DNA of 64,000 nucleotides, taken from NCBI RefSeq assembly GCF_000002075.1, contig NW_004798162.1, positions 125,867 through 189,866 of the forward strand, given 5' to 3'. The stretch comes from Aplysia californica. Its lineage: Eukaryota > Mollusca > Gastropoda > Aplysiida > Aplysiidae. Below are positions 49,701-60,900 of the stretch, piece by piece. Positions within the stretch are counted from its first letter, which is position 1. Every line of letters starts with the position of its first letter. The notes under the pieces are model-generated. The model saw only the letters and a program-made list of their open reading frames with translations, made no database searches and was not told where the DNA came from. Both the position numbers and the translations under genes were made by a program.

Positions 49701-51104
49701 AGCCGTGTAATAGACGTATGCTTGACATTTTATGCGAATTTTGAGCTCACTAACTACTCAGCCGCTGAAGAGCCCAGCGATTAACTAAAATATTCTGATG
49801 GACCTTTTTATTCTTCAATCCCATTTGGTTGCCACAAGGGGTTAGACTGGGGTTTCAGTTTCAGGCCCATTAAATGTATGCAAAGGTTCAACCAGATTGA
49901 AAAAATGGATTTTGAGAAATTATAATTATGTTAATCCCACCCCTAAAAATTCAACTTATGAGAAAAAATTTTCAAAATACTAGAATGGATTGTAGAAGTT
50001 TTTTAAGTGCAAATGCCAAAATTGAATATGTGTCAAGAGATAATTTCTGGCCAATGCTTAGAAAATTGAAGACCCTTAGCTTGTTCAGACCTATTTCAGT
50101 TCAACCCCATTTGTACTCATTTTGCTGATGTGGGAACTAGATATCGATGTTTTCAGAGTATTTCACCGTAAGATGAAAAAAAAAAAATTCTACCATCAAC
50201 TTGACCTCTAAAGCATGAATCGAAAGTCTCATCTCCCCTTTACTAAAACCAAAAATAAGGAAAAAAAGGAGCAAAAGTGTCAAATTTGGGATTCTTAAAA
50301 ATTGATTTAAACAAGTGACATAATTCAAAAACAACTACAAATTACTGGGGAAAAGCAAAACAGCCTGGCAGAAACAACAGAAATACCAGTATAACACCAG
50401 ACAACTCATCGACAACTGACAATAGGAGAATTTCTCATAATCCTTATATAAATAAGTAGAAAGAGTTTGGGGAAAACAAGGAGTTACTTATACTCCACTA
50501 AATGAAGCTCACTTAACAATCAACTATTACAAATTTTTTTTTTTATTATAATAATAAAAAAACTTGTATTTCTACGACACATTTTATCAATTTGCATGAT
50601 AAATCACATTTGTCTACTATTGACATTCAATGATGTTCATAACGATATCTACGTCATCAATGTAGTCTTATGCCAGACCAACCAGTCCAAAGAATGCATA
50701 AAAGCCTTGCTAGTCGGAGCAAAAACAGATCAGAAAGGTACTTTGCATATTTTCCTTAATTCCTCAAACAGTAAATGCGTAGGCCTACTTAAGAATTTGG
50801 TAGATAATGGAAGTACAGTTATATGCTCATGTGTACAGAAATAGCAACCTTTGAACACCAACACACCAGCTCACTACTTGTCTTAAAGTTAAAAGGGACT
50901 GACAAGGTAAATTTGAAGCCATAAGATCTTTCTGACATTAGGCAAGGACAAGATCATAAGCTTTTACTTCCTTTGAACCGATGACATAATAGTACATAAC
51001 CTACCATGCCACACCATTTCTTGCAGTCCAACCAGATCTCCCAATCTGGCTGCGACCCCCACAGAGCAGTACCTGTGGGGATCTTGTTGCAACTCAGTCT
51101 GCAT
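40743..51104 (-). CDS. ASB3: ASB3-like ankyrin repeat and SOCS box protein
   Basis: Complete minus-strand gene. Coding exons: 51104-51005, 49306-49208, 48329-48177, 46858-46716, 46155-46041, 45343-45163, 43061-42289, 40957-40743. All phases agree; 1,779 nt encode 592 residues (human ASB3 about 518). The N-terminus CSVGVAARLGDLVGLQEM and the join GRPIDVFDNRGWSPIHEAA closely follow human ASB3 (VGLAAREG.., GRSVDVADNRGWMPIHEAA). Ankyrin repeats run one per small exon (TALILAARQGQSDAVVALI, TALHLAAERGSTYCVNMLL, SPLFLAAHKGHTECVRNLI, TPLLIAAQEGHDAIVAILL) and continue into the large exon. The SOCS box lies at about 525-565 (LLSHRCRRVIVHTLG, then PIILQDYLMF), though the usual Leu-Cys pair is altered to HRC. 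ASB proteins recruit substrates to Elongin BC-Cullin 5 ubiquitin ligases. The start is the first in-frame ATG of exon 1. Confidence 0.95.
41640..41775 (-). mobile_element. possible tRNA-like SINE
   Basis: On the minus strand GGGGTTTAGTAGCTCAACTG (A-box-like) precedes CCAGAGTTTGATCGCCAGC (B-box-like) by about 50 bases. There is no second copy in the window. It lies in the last ASB3 intron. Confidence 0.35.
42005..42160. repeat. imperfect (TG)n tract
   Basis: TG repeats broken by GCA and CATGAG units, about 130 bp into the last ASB3 intron (minus sense) after the donor at 42288. Read on the minus strand it gives a His/Thr run that extends the open frame of the big exon past its donor; this is intronic, not protein. 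Confidence 0.85.
43535..43690. mobile_element. fragment of a pogo/Tc1-like repeat
   Basis: CAGTCGAACCTGCTATAATC followed by repeated short phrases (CACCAGTCCATGACAATCACC, CACCTGTCTAAGACAACCAC) has the look of a terminal segment of pogo-type MITEs common in invertebrates. No opposite end was found. It lies in the ASB3 intron between exons 45163 and 43061. Confidence 0.4.
47790..48060 (+). mobile_element. hairpin-tailed SINE, copy e
   Basis: It ends with TTGGCGCTCATATGACCTTA, then TGCAGTTGCGAGCGCCGTAA. The stem arms GGCGCTC (48009-48015) and GAGCGCC (48036-48042) pair perfectly. The upstream body is pyrimidine-rich with a CTCTCCTGTGACC stretch and differs from copies a-c, so it may be a subfamily. 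It lies in an ASB3 intron. Confidence 0.55.
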
Positions 51105-52991
51105 GTGTGCTCCTTCACCTTCATAAAACAGGTGAGCAAACTGGAATACAAAACAAAATAAAAACATTCAATCTCCCTCAACAGCTTTATAGTTTCACTC
51201 ACGTGGCAAAGAGTCAGAAACAGGAAAAGTTTCGTTCAATTAAAAGATCATCATCATTCAATGTGGAAAGTCAGTGTCATACAAACACTAGCTGCCCAGG
51301 TGCTTTAGCACTACAATCTAGAGCTTCCACGCTTTGACCCTCATGTATTACTTTCGACAGTCAATACAGTCCCGACTAATTGAAGACAGTCTAGCTGTCA
51401 CTACGTCTTTCGAATATCTATGAAAGTCTATGCCTAAACGCACGCCATACAAAAGCACGCTCGCCTCAAGCGCACATTTTGTCATATTTTGGGTTTTTCA
51501 CTACATATAATTTAAACAAACGCAGGATTACATCCTTTAAGCCCACACTTTGATCCGCTAAACATGCCGATATATGTTAATCTTGACAAAGGGAAATTTC
51601 GCGACAACCAACACAAGTTACATAGTATAGACAAGTCTAGACAACAGGATATTAGGCGAGATGGCCCCTCATGCAGAACAAAAAGAGAGTGATGGAGAGC
51701 ATTACACCTTACTGTCCTTGGACACTTAGGGCTAGGACTGGGCAAGCAATGTGTTGGGGCGCTTGAGGAGGGGGGGGGGGGGGAGGGGGTGACTGTAATG
51801 TCTTTCATCTTTTAATTGGTCACTTTGATTAAAGATCAGTCAAGTCATCAGCAGTGCTCAACTAATAACATAAAAGCTCAACATATATATCAGTACAGTG
51901 AGTCGGTTTTTCCACTTAGATTAATATCATGCCTTTGTAGTAGTGCTGGGTGGAACCGGCACTGGGTGTCATATACCACTAGTACCTGTACTGGTACCGG
52001 GACTGAGAATAGATGACTTCAGAGGCTCTACACCTACCAGAATAATATGGCCGCGGCTACTCGGACTTGAGTCTGAATAGCATCCCGTGGCTATTCGGAC
52101 TCAAACTGAAACTACAATGCGTGTGCGCATTCACCTGGTGTAAAGCGGAAGGCAATTCGACCTTGGCCTTCCTCCGTTCCTACGATCTGGCCAAAATTTT
52201 CGACACAAATTTTAAGAAAAGTATTAGTGACGTCCAAAGTGAACAACAGTTGCAAAATCTGAAATACTTACACCTTACACACGCACACTCACTCACTAAC
52301 ACACACGGGCCACTCCATTCGCAAATTATCAACAAATCTTGAAACGAAAACCATTCGGAGAAACAGAGTTCAAGTTTTTTTCCCCCGAGCTTTCGGAGAA
52401 ATAGAGCCGGCCTTACATTTATTTACTATCTACAGACTACTGGTCCTGGATCCACTCCTAACTTGATAGTTAGTTGATCGGTGACCTTGTAGTTCCGTTC
52501 GTTAAAGTCCACCACCCATTTGTTTACATCCAGAAAAGAAATCAGGAAGTCTTATGACCAAATAGGCAACACAAAGAACAGGGATGCAACCTAACTGCAA
52601 AACATCAAATATGGTAAAATTCAGGGGGGCATGCACCTGAACCCCCTGCACCCCTGAACCACCTCCCCTCCATATAAAATTAGGTCAGAGCCCCCCTGAA
52701 ATCCCCCTACTCTGACTCTTGGTCTTGGGGCCCAAACCGGCGAATAATAATTGGGGGTGGGAACTGCTGAAAGAGGGCCATTCTTTGCTTGAATTTTGAT
52801 TTTCTCCTCAGCCTCAACGATTATCTGGCAATTCAGGGTCTCTGGCAGTCAACTTTTGACTTTTGACTTTAATGAACGAAACTACAAAATCGCCAGTAGA
52901 TCTAGATCTAGATCCTAGTTGACAGGTGTAGTGTAGCACCAGATCTATTATTCTAGAATCTAGAAGGAGATAGTATTAGAATCTATTATAT

Positions 52992-53127
52992 ATGTTGGGC
53001 GCGATCTGTCGATTTGCGCGATCCATCGATCGCGCAGCACATTTTGTTGATCGAGGAAACGCCCAACAAACCATCGATTGTTGCGCATTCTATTGATCAG
53101 CGGATCGCGCAGCGCTTTTTGTCGATC
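52992..53127 (+). repeat. GATCGCGC-rich repeat, copy 1
   Basis: It starts TGTTGGGCGCGATCTGTCGA and contains several CGATC/GATCGCGCA motifs. It is the inverted counterpart of 55352-55490. Both copies keep an open frame in the same sense, with LIEET, PSIVA and DQRIA in common. Confidence 0.8.
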
Positions 53128-54251
53128 CATTTGGTTGCGCATTCTATAGATCTTACCCCTGAGTTTTGTTATGTTTTGTTGTCGCCCAGAGTGTAATTTT
53201 GTTTCACTCTCAAAAGTCAAACCGAAACTGAATGGAAGTAACTGGAAGTCAGGGTTACAATAATGAACTAATCTAAGTGACTATTCGGTCTCGAGTTTGA
53301 ATTGAGTCCAAAATGTCCGTTCCGACTTCCGACCCTTGTTTCTAAATATTCCCAGCATTTATTAACTTTTTTGGATTATAATGATAACAATTGAGATGTG
53401 AGCTTTAATATCCAGTTACTAGATCTATCTAAACTGGCCCTAGTATGAACAAAGCTAAGTTGAGCTGACCTTGCCGGGGGCAAAGTTAATTATGTCAACC
53501 AATGAAACAGCGCGTAGCGATATCGCACTCTCGGCTTATGGGGGAAGAGATGTTGGGAAGAGGTGTTGGGAAGAGGCCACAGCTGTCGGTTTTGAGCGAT
53601 GTGATTTTTTTTTTCATTACAGAAAAACTCAACACTCAACATTATAATCAAAAATTAAACAAATGGAAAGACAAATGGTGGTGGAACTAACGATGATGCT
53701 GTAGTGGTGGTGGAAAGACCCTGAGTTGTCAGTTACCGTGTAGGCCTACTTAGACAAGTTCTGCTATGAGGATCTAATGAGAGCGCAGTCTTTTGACTTT
53801 TGACACAATTACACAGTCCTAGTAGTAGTAGGCAATTCTAGTTTTAATTCTGGTTTTACGTAAAAGCCCCCGACGACAGTCATATTATGTAATCTCTTTA
53901 CACGCACAAAACTCACTTAGAAGCTGATTCCGAATAAATAAAACATTCAAGTCCGAATAGATAAAAATTACAACAATAACTTTAACTACATCACAATAAC
54001 GGAAGTTGAAATCAGGGTTATAGGTCGGTGGGTATTTTTTTACTTTCCCTCCCGTCTCACACTCAGCTACCAGTTGTCTATTTTTTACTAAATATTGATG
54101 CGCAGAACACGAATATCAACTTCATTTCCGTCGCAAATTAATAGGTTTTGAAATATTTCATTGTTTTTAACCGAGATAGACGTGCTTTGGACCAATCGGG
54201 GGGGTTCCAGGGGGGCCTGCCCCACTGTGGTAAAAGAAAATCTGGGGGTTA

Positions 54252-54271
54252 CAGGGGGGCATGCCCCCCTG
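54252..54271. repeat. perfect 20-bp palindrome CAGGGGGGCATGCCCCCCTG
   Basis: A perfect dyad inside a G/C-rich block (54195-54271). Similar GGGGGG..CCCCCC motifs lie at 52622-52650 and 58513-58531. Confidence 0.7.
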
Positions 54272-54775
54272 TTTTTACCCATAATTTGATATTTTACAGT
54301 TAGATTTCAAATTGTCTTGAAAATAATTGATTTGCAACAGTTTTAGTGGCTTTGTGTGTGATCTGCAGCAAACAGTACTGCAGTTTGACCCCTGAAACAG
54401 TGCATCTGTGTGCGGGAGTGAAAGTAAAAATTTACCGGTCGGTGAGTATCACTCTGAACACTTATTCAATATGGAGAGGTTGGTTGTGCTCGAAGTCCTC
54501 TAAAGAAAACAATACTTGTGGATATCTAATAAATTTTTAATCAACACACAACAATTTATCACAACACCACGTGAAGTACTCAGCCAATCAAATCCGTCCA
54601 AATACTGAATGCAGGTGCTCAATTTAACGTCATGTCAATTTATCTGCCTCACTCAACCATCAACACTTTAAGTTCAACACACAACTCTTCTTGGAAACAA
54701 AACAGGACGCTCAAAACTCAAAGACTGACATGCTCAGTTCAGTAAACCAATTTTCTTTCTTTTTTTTATGAAAGT

Positions 54776-55221
54776 GGCTATTCTCACCCGCCCGGAAGTT
54801 CTCGCAAGATCTACTCCTCCCCTCTTCTCTCTCTCTCTCTGTCTCTTTCTGAATACTGTCTATCGGTGTGGACGATCAAATTGACCAAAACAAAGTTAAA
54901 AAATGATGTTAAAACACAAAAGTAAATTAATTTGGTTGTCTACAAAGATGCTACGGCTATTTAACTTTTCGAATGGAGCCGAAGTACACAGGTCGCCATT
55001 TTGTTTTGTTCTCTCTCTTTCTCTCTCTCCACTGCCCACAGACAAAATTGTACGCTTTTAGTAGGCTACAAGTACAGTTGTAATGGAACGTTTGTTCACA
55101 GCACAGAATTCTACAATTTTTCTGTTATCACAGTGTAGAATTCTGTGGTTTAGGGTGAACGCAAAATTTGTTGGCCTAGAACTAGGCTATAACGGTGAAC
55201 GCGCACCGGGTGAGAATAGCC
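54776..55221. mobile_element. TIR element, 446 bp
   Basis: GGCTATTCTCACCCG at the left and CGGGTGAGAATAGCC at the right are a perfect 15-bp inverted repeat. The interior is non-coding and includes CT tracts and a CACAGAATTCTACA..TGTAGAATTCTGTG inverted repeat. No clear target duplication was seen. Confidence 0.65.
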
Positions 55222-55237
55222 GAAAGACTCGCCTGCA

Positions 55238-55262
55238 CTATTCTCACCCCGGGTGAGAATAG
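55238..55262. mobile_element. back-to-back TIR palindrome
   Basis: Two 12-base arms, CTATTCTCACCC and GGGTGAGAATAG, face each other around one C, 16 bp past the right end of the element at 54776-55221. They use the same terminal sequence, so this looks like two element ends joined. Confidence 0.6.
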
Positions 55263-55351
55263 AGGTGGCCTTTTTTATTCACCTCATCATCATTGTTTAT
55301 CGACAGAAAGCGCAGTAAGTAGATCTAGAATCTAGATATAAATATTTCACA

Positions 55352-55490
55352 GATCGACAAAAAGCGAGGCGCGATCCGCTGATCAACAGAATTTGCAACA
55401 ATCGATGGATTGTCGCCCGTTTCCTCGATCAACCAAATGAGCTCTGTGCGATCGATGGATCGCGCAAATCGACAGATCGCGCCCAACATG
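55352..55490 (-). repeat. GATCGCGC-rich repeat, copy 2 (inverted)
   Basis: The reverse complement matches 52992-53127 with a few substitutions and one or two small indels. It ends GATCGCGCCCAACATG. Sequence on both sides is rich in TCTAGATC. The pair could form a long hairpin with a 2.2-kb loop. Confidence 0.8.
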
Positions 55491-57149
55491 TAGTAGTTAT
55501 AGAGATGGAATCTAGCCAAGAATACCTAGATCTAGATTTCTAGATCTATCAAAAGTCTGAAGTAGATCATCTAAATTTACTAAAAGACTAAGACTAAAGA
55601 CCAAGAAAAGACTAAGACACTAAAGTCAAGTGTCACTAAGACTAAGTAGAGTAAAAGACTAAACTAAAGTAGGATCCATTTCTCTAGATCTAAACATACC
55701 TGGGGATAAGAGGGTTACAGTAAAATATGTTCTGTTCTTCTAAAACTACAATGTTCTGCACGGCCGCTCAAGTGCCCATGCCATTTCAGTATTGTCGTAA
55801 ATAGGCCCACAACTATAAAGTGCCCCGAGATTGAATTCTCACGGAAATTTCGGCCAGGGTGCACAGACAGCACTTACTGACACAGGAAGTTTACTTTACT
55901 TTACGGTGTTGTGATAACTTTTTCATCCATTTTTTTCCGCTCCATAGGGTCTGAGCAAAACGTTCCGTTGAGATAACGCCCAAACGAGATAATAGTATAG
56001 GCCTACGAATGGACCGATTTCATCACGCAATATTTCAATAAGGAAACGCAATAGAAAACTCAGGCAACGTCACAAATTGTACTCACTGTCAACTTTAATT
56101 TTCTGTCTTACAAGTGTTCAATGTGGTCACTAAGCAGTAGCACGTATATAATGGCAACATCAATGGGATAAGAGACTTCATATCAGACGCGTTTCAGTGG
56201 ATCGCGGATTATGAGTTGATCACTGTTGTTATTCACGATGTTTTAAGTCATCAAGGTTAATGGGTAGTATCCTTTATATTTCCCCCACATGAAAAAATTA
56301 CTCACGGTGAGGTCTGGAGATCGATCTTGCAGATCAAGCACAGCTCTAGGGAGCGAGGTCTTGAGCCTGAACAATCCATCGGGGGGAAAGCTATTTAAAA
56401 ATTTTGATAGCCTAACTCATATTTCACATTATGGTCACTGACTCATCTCATAACGATAATTACGAACTGAAGCTATAAAATCGGTACATTCTTTTTAAAT
56501 CACCCTGTACATAGCCTACAATTTTGCTTGGAAATGTATCACATCCTTATGCCTTAATGTCTTCAATCACATCACAGAAACATCCAAACGTTTTGTGAAA
56601 TTGACAATATGAGACTGAAACCCATCCACCATCTCATGCGACAACCCTCAGGCATATGTATAATAAATAATGCGTTAAAAAAAATAATTTTTAACTTAAT
56701 TTTCTGCGAAACTATCTGCCAATGCAATCACAATGAACAACCAAGATGTTTTTCGTCTACATAATGTAGTTAAAAAGAAACAAAGAAGTCTAGAGAAGGT
56801 GGAATCTATATTAACGAATTACAAAAGGCCTACAATAATGAATAGGCCTTCTCTCAGACATGGTCGACTGGTATAAAAGGTGCTGTGAACATGCATGTGC
56901 CATGATGTCAAGATATCGTTTTGGCGTTTTTTCCCTTCTCATCCAGTTCAATAATGCCTTGTTTTATCTCAGGTCTGTGGGTGACAATATCATATCCACC
57001 CCCCCCCCTTCCGCCGACACACACCTTTTAAATGTCATACATTATTTTGTGTTAATCATGGGCTTCTTAGATCAGTGAAGGCATGCATGTTAACCCATAT
57101 TATGCGTGTAATGGGCGTGCTCGAGTACACACACATATACACACACACA

Positions 57150-57150
<1 letters not shown>

Positions 57151-57216
<66 letters not shown>

Positions 57217-57235
57217 AATCTCACTCTCACTCTCT

Positions 57236-57270
<35 letters not shown>

Positions 57271-57300
57271 GTCTCTCTCTCTCTTTTCCTCCTTTTCTCT
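57151..57300. repeat. (CT)n tract
   Basis: About 60 bases of pure CT, then imperfect CT/CTCTGT repeats continuing more loosely to about 57430, 5' of SNW1. Preceded by a short AC run (57126-57150). Confidence 0.95.
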
Positions 57301-57906
57301 CCACCCTCTTTCTCATGCTCGATCTCTCGCACTCATTCTTCCCCCTGTCTTGCTCGCACTCCCTTTTTCTCTCTTTCTATCATCTCTCTCTCTTGTTCTC
57401 TCGCTGTCCCTCTATCTCTCTATCTCTCTTATATCTACCCACCTAACGCCGTGAGGGTGCCAGCGTTTGATGGGTGCGTCTGTTTCTCAGCTTTTGTCTT
57501 CCTTTTTACTCCTGCATAATCAAACGAGAAAGTTGTGTCCTTGGCTCCTCTATTTTAGTTGGGGTGGGCGGAGGGGTTCCCATTCAAGGAATACCAGTCC
57601 TCCTTCATCAGTTTGTATCTTGTACAATCCTTCTGAAGTTTTTGTTTTTTTTAATGGTCGAAAAGAATTGAATGACCAAGGCCTACATTTTCAGGGGAGT
57701 CCGTACTCTTATTCTTTTATGTTTCGAGGAAAAAAGCTTACGTCCTGCCTAACTCTTTTATGCATTTGGACAAGAACTCTCAAGATAACAAGCGCCACCT
57801 TGTGTTCTCAGTTCTCAGTTCTATTCGTCAATGGAAATCAAGAGGAGCTGGCAAGACCTGTATTGACTGTTGACAATAATTCTCAAGTTGAGAACAAGAG
57901 GCCACC

Positions 57907-60900
57907 ATGGCATCTCTTTCAAGGTTGGTTAACAAATTATTTCGAAAGTTTGCAAAAGAAAATCATGCTGCTGTGTTCTGATAATCATGGGTCGGTTTCG
58001 TGTGAAGACTGAAATTTGCAATATCGAAGACCAAGCCGACGAAGTCGAAGCACACGAATGACATCGTCGTCGGACATGAAATGAAAATTTGACATTCATT
58101 AGACTTGAGTCAGACCACGTACATCCATTCGCTGTTTCATTAAGGGTATTCTTTTACTCTCACTCTCACGATTCTCTTTGAATTTTTGGTAAATAAGACC
58201 TTAGCAAAGGCATCACTTGACCCTTTGATTACTTCGAAGTCGAAGTGGGTGTGTACGTATTGTGTGCCATGTAATATGACATGTAATATGTAATTATGTT
58301 GTTAGTAGATTTCTAGATTTACATATGAAGCTACAGCGGGCACCAAGCACACCTCTATGATTGGCCCAAAGGTAAGATTGAAGAATACCGGACCAGCGGA
58401 CTGACTTTGCCTATATGTCTCTACCTTAGGAATTCATAATTTTCCCGTTTTTAATAGGCTATCTCTCAATGGAGAATCTGGGACCGGTAGATCTATTCAT
58501 TAAACTTTGGTCAGGGGGGAGACCCCCCTGAACCCCCCCTCCCCCCTCCTCCACCCAAACAACCCGCCCCACCTACCCCACTTTCTCGCGCAATAATGTA
58601 TGAGTGGTCCGGTATTCTTCAATCTTCCCGCAAATATTAATATAGATGACGTATTTCCGCCATCTGTCTTTGTCGTCTTCTGGGGCTTCCCTTGTCGGTT
58701 GAATAGATCTCACCGTGGCGGGTCCGCTTTGCCGATTACCATGCGATGGGCGTTAGGCCACGTCACTTACGTTTCATCGCCGACTGCTTGGGTGTGTGTG
58801 TGTGTGTGTGTGAGCGCACTTATGTGTATGTGTGTGTGTGTGAGCGCACTTATGTGTATGTGTGTGTGTAAATTTATGGAACGAGAATTGCTGAGGTAAG
58901 TAAGATAACACAAATTAATGCAACAACAAAAAACAAACATGGTGAGATCTTCTAGTCGACAGTTACCTATCCCCGTGGTTTTACCCCATAATTTACCAAA
59001 ATTTGATCATTTTTTGCATAATTTCTGATTAGTTTCCTTTATCGTTCTTTGTTAAAATTAACAGAATCGCATAGATTTAACGAAGTGGCTAGCCGTACTT
59101 AGATCTAGGTTTGGCCCTATCGACTCAAGCCTGTTAAGTACACAGGTCTCATTAGATCTAGATCTAGTAATTATTCAGGTTCAAATACATGCAAGTCAGT
59201 AAGGCACCTTTTGATTTTGTCTGAAATACAAATACTTTAGGCATTGCAAACTAAAAATTTCATTTACAATTCAGCCATCAATATTAAGTACGGCTAGACT
59301 GACAGTCTAGCCGTCCTTAAGTACGGCTAGCCTGCCAGTCTAGCCGTACTTATCTTAGGCCCTACTAACATTAGAAAGCAGGAGGTTTAAAATACATGCA
59401 CTGTCATTAAGGCACCTGGTTTCGTCTCAAATACAAATACTTTAGGTACTGCACACTAAAAATGTATACAATTCAGTAGGCCTATTTTTTGTAAATGGTG
59501 AGTCCAGCCATCCTATTAAGAATAAGTACGGCTAGACTGCCAGTCTAGCCGTCATTAAGTACGGCTAGCCTCTTCCTAGATTTAATTTCACATTTTGGGG
59601 CTCAGTTTGCGTAATTTCAGAATTTTTCTAGATCTAGCATAAAAATGATGTGGATAGGGTTACTAGCAAGGGAAACCGCAGAAGGCGACAAAAATAGATG
59701 ACGAAAATATGTCTGCCTGGTCTATATTTGGGCCAATTGGTTTTTAAGAATAGATTTTTATTTTTTTTAAGGTTCGTTGGGGGAGGAAAATGAGCGAAGC
59801 CACATTAACCCTTAAGATTCTGGTCCCTGATAAATGTTTGCCCAATAAGCGCAATCCCACGCGGCGCTCCACAGCTGGTCCCTGATCAGTCATCGTCCCG
59901 CGCGGGCAACGCATTTCGTTTAGGGCGGGGTCTGCATCTGTGTGCTAAAATGTGTGTGGGTCAGTCTGCTTGTGCCTGTGTGTCCATCTGGAACTTACTG
60001 CACTGTTTTGCAACGCGAGGCGTTGGTAGAGATAACAGAGCGTCGGTTGAGACGTTCATCCAATGAAATATGAGCATTTTGACCCAGTTAGACACTTGAG
60101 GCACTCGAAAGGATATTCAGGAAATAGGACTTTCATCTTTCAATGCAAACACCTTTCCTCACTTTTCAAACGATCTAATTCTTCCACCAAACGTTGTTTC
60201 CTGATGTAAATAATCATTGGTGGTTTTTGAACCATTGTCCTACCAGAGGGAGAAATTTGAGGGCAACTGAATAAAAAAAATATTCTGAAATTATCCCATT
60301 TTTTTCCTCTTTCGAACGATAGTTGATAAGCAGCTGTTCGCAAGTTCATTCATAATAGGTGTGAAATCTGGAAAACTCTGGAAAAGTTATTCGATTTGGT
60401 GTAACTTCCAATCTCAGCGTCTTTGATCAACCGACGAGGATATAATGGGATTATTCGTGTGATCGTAACACTTATTCATTGATCGTATCAGTTTGCTGTA
60501 AAAGATGGGGTGTTTCCCTGACCTGCCGCGGCACGCTCGCGTGACCGGTGTCTGACCCCGGCGCCCCGCAGCACAAGCTCACGGGCGACGTAGGTGGGTC
60601 ATCGATCGATAAGAGCCCTCTTCCGGTTAACCCCACAGGACTAGAGTTAATGGGGACTGTTCACCCTGCAAGCAACTTTGTTGAATCCGAGCTTGCTCTT
60701 TTATGTTCTTTGAATCCGAGTTATTTTTTAATTGATTTTAATTAATTTTTAAAAACCCAGGAAATCCACCTCCTTTTTGTTGAATCTGAGTTCCACTGTA
60801 TTTATTTTATTGATAACTCCATAAAGTGAGATTTTTTTGTCTTTCAGCATTCTGCCTGCTCCGGTGCAACGATTTGATAGAGATGATGAAGAAAGAAGTA

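Larger units (their letters stand above)
51105..57906. other. repeat-rich intergenic region ASB3 to SNW1
   Basis: Divergent intergenic DNA holding both promoters. Contents: a G run (about 51770-51787), GGGGGG..CCCCCC palindromes, the inverted GATCGCGC repeat pair (52992-53127 and 55352-55490), a TIR element (54776-55221), CT tracts (54824-54842, 55011-55030, 57151-57300) and many AGATCTAGATCT motifs. I found no supported gene. Confidence 0.5.

Noticed and set aside
57075-57454. Ser/Leu-rich open frames over the CT tract
   Set aside because: They are translations of a CT microsatellite and occur in both offset frames. The same applies to frames over 14970-15040 and 19265-19442.
57467-58012. 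A 181-codon open frame on the plus strand
   Set aside because: The composition is not protein-like, no family is recognised, and it overlaps the better supported SNW1 first exon (57907-57923) in another frame.
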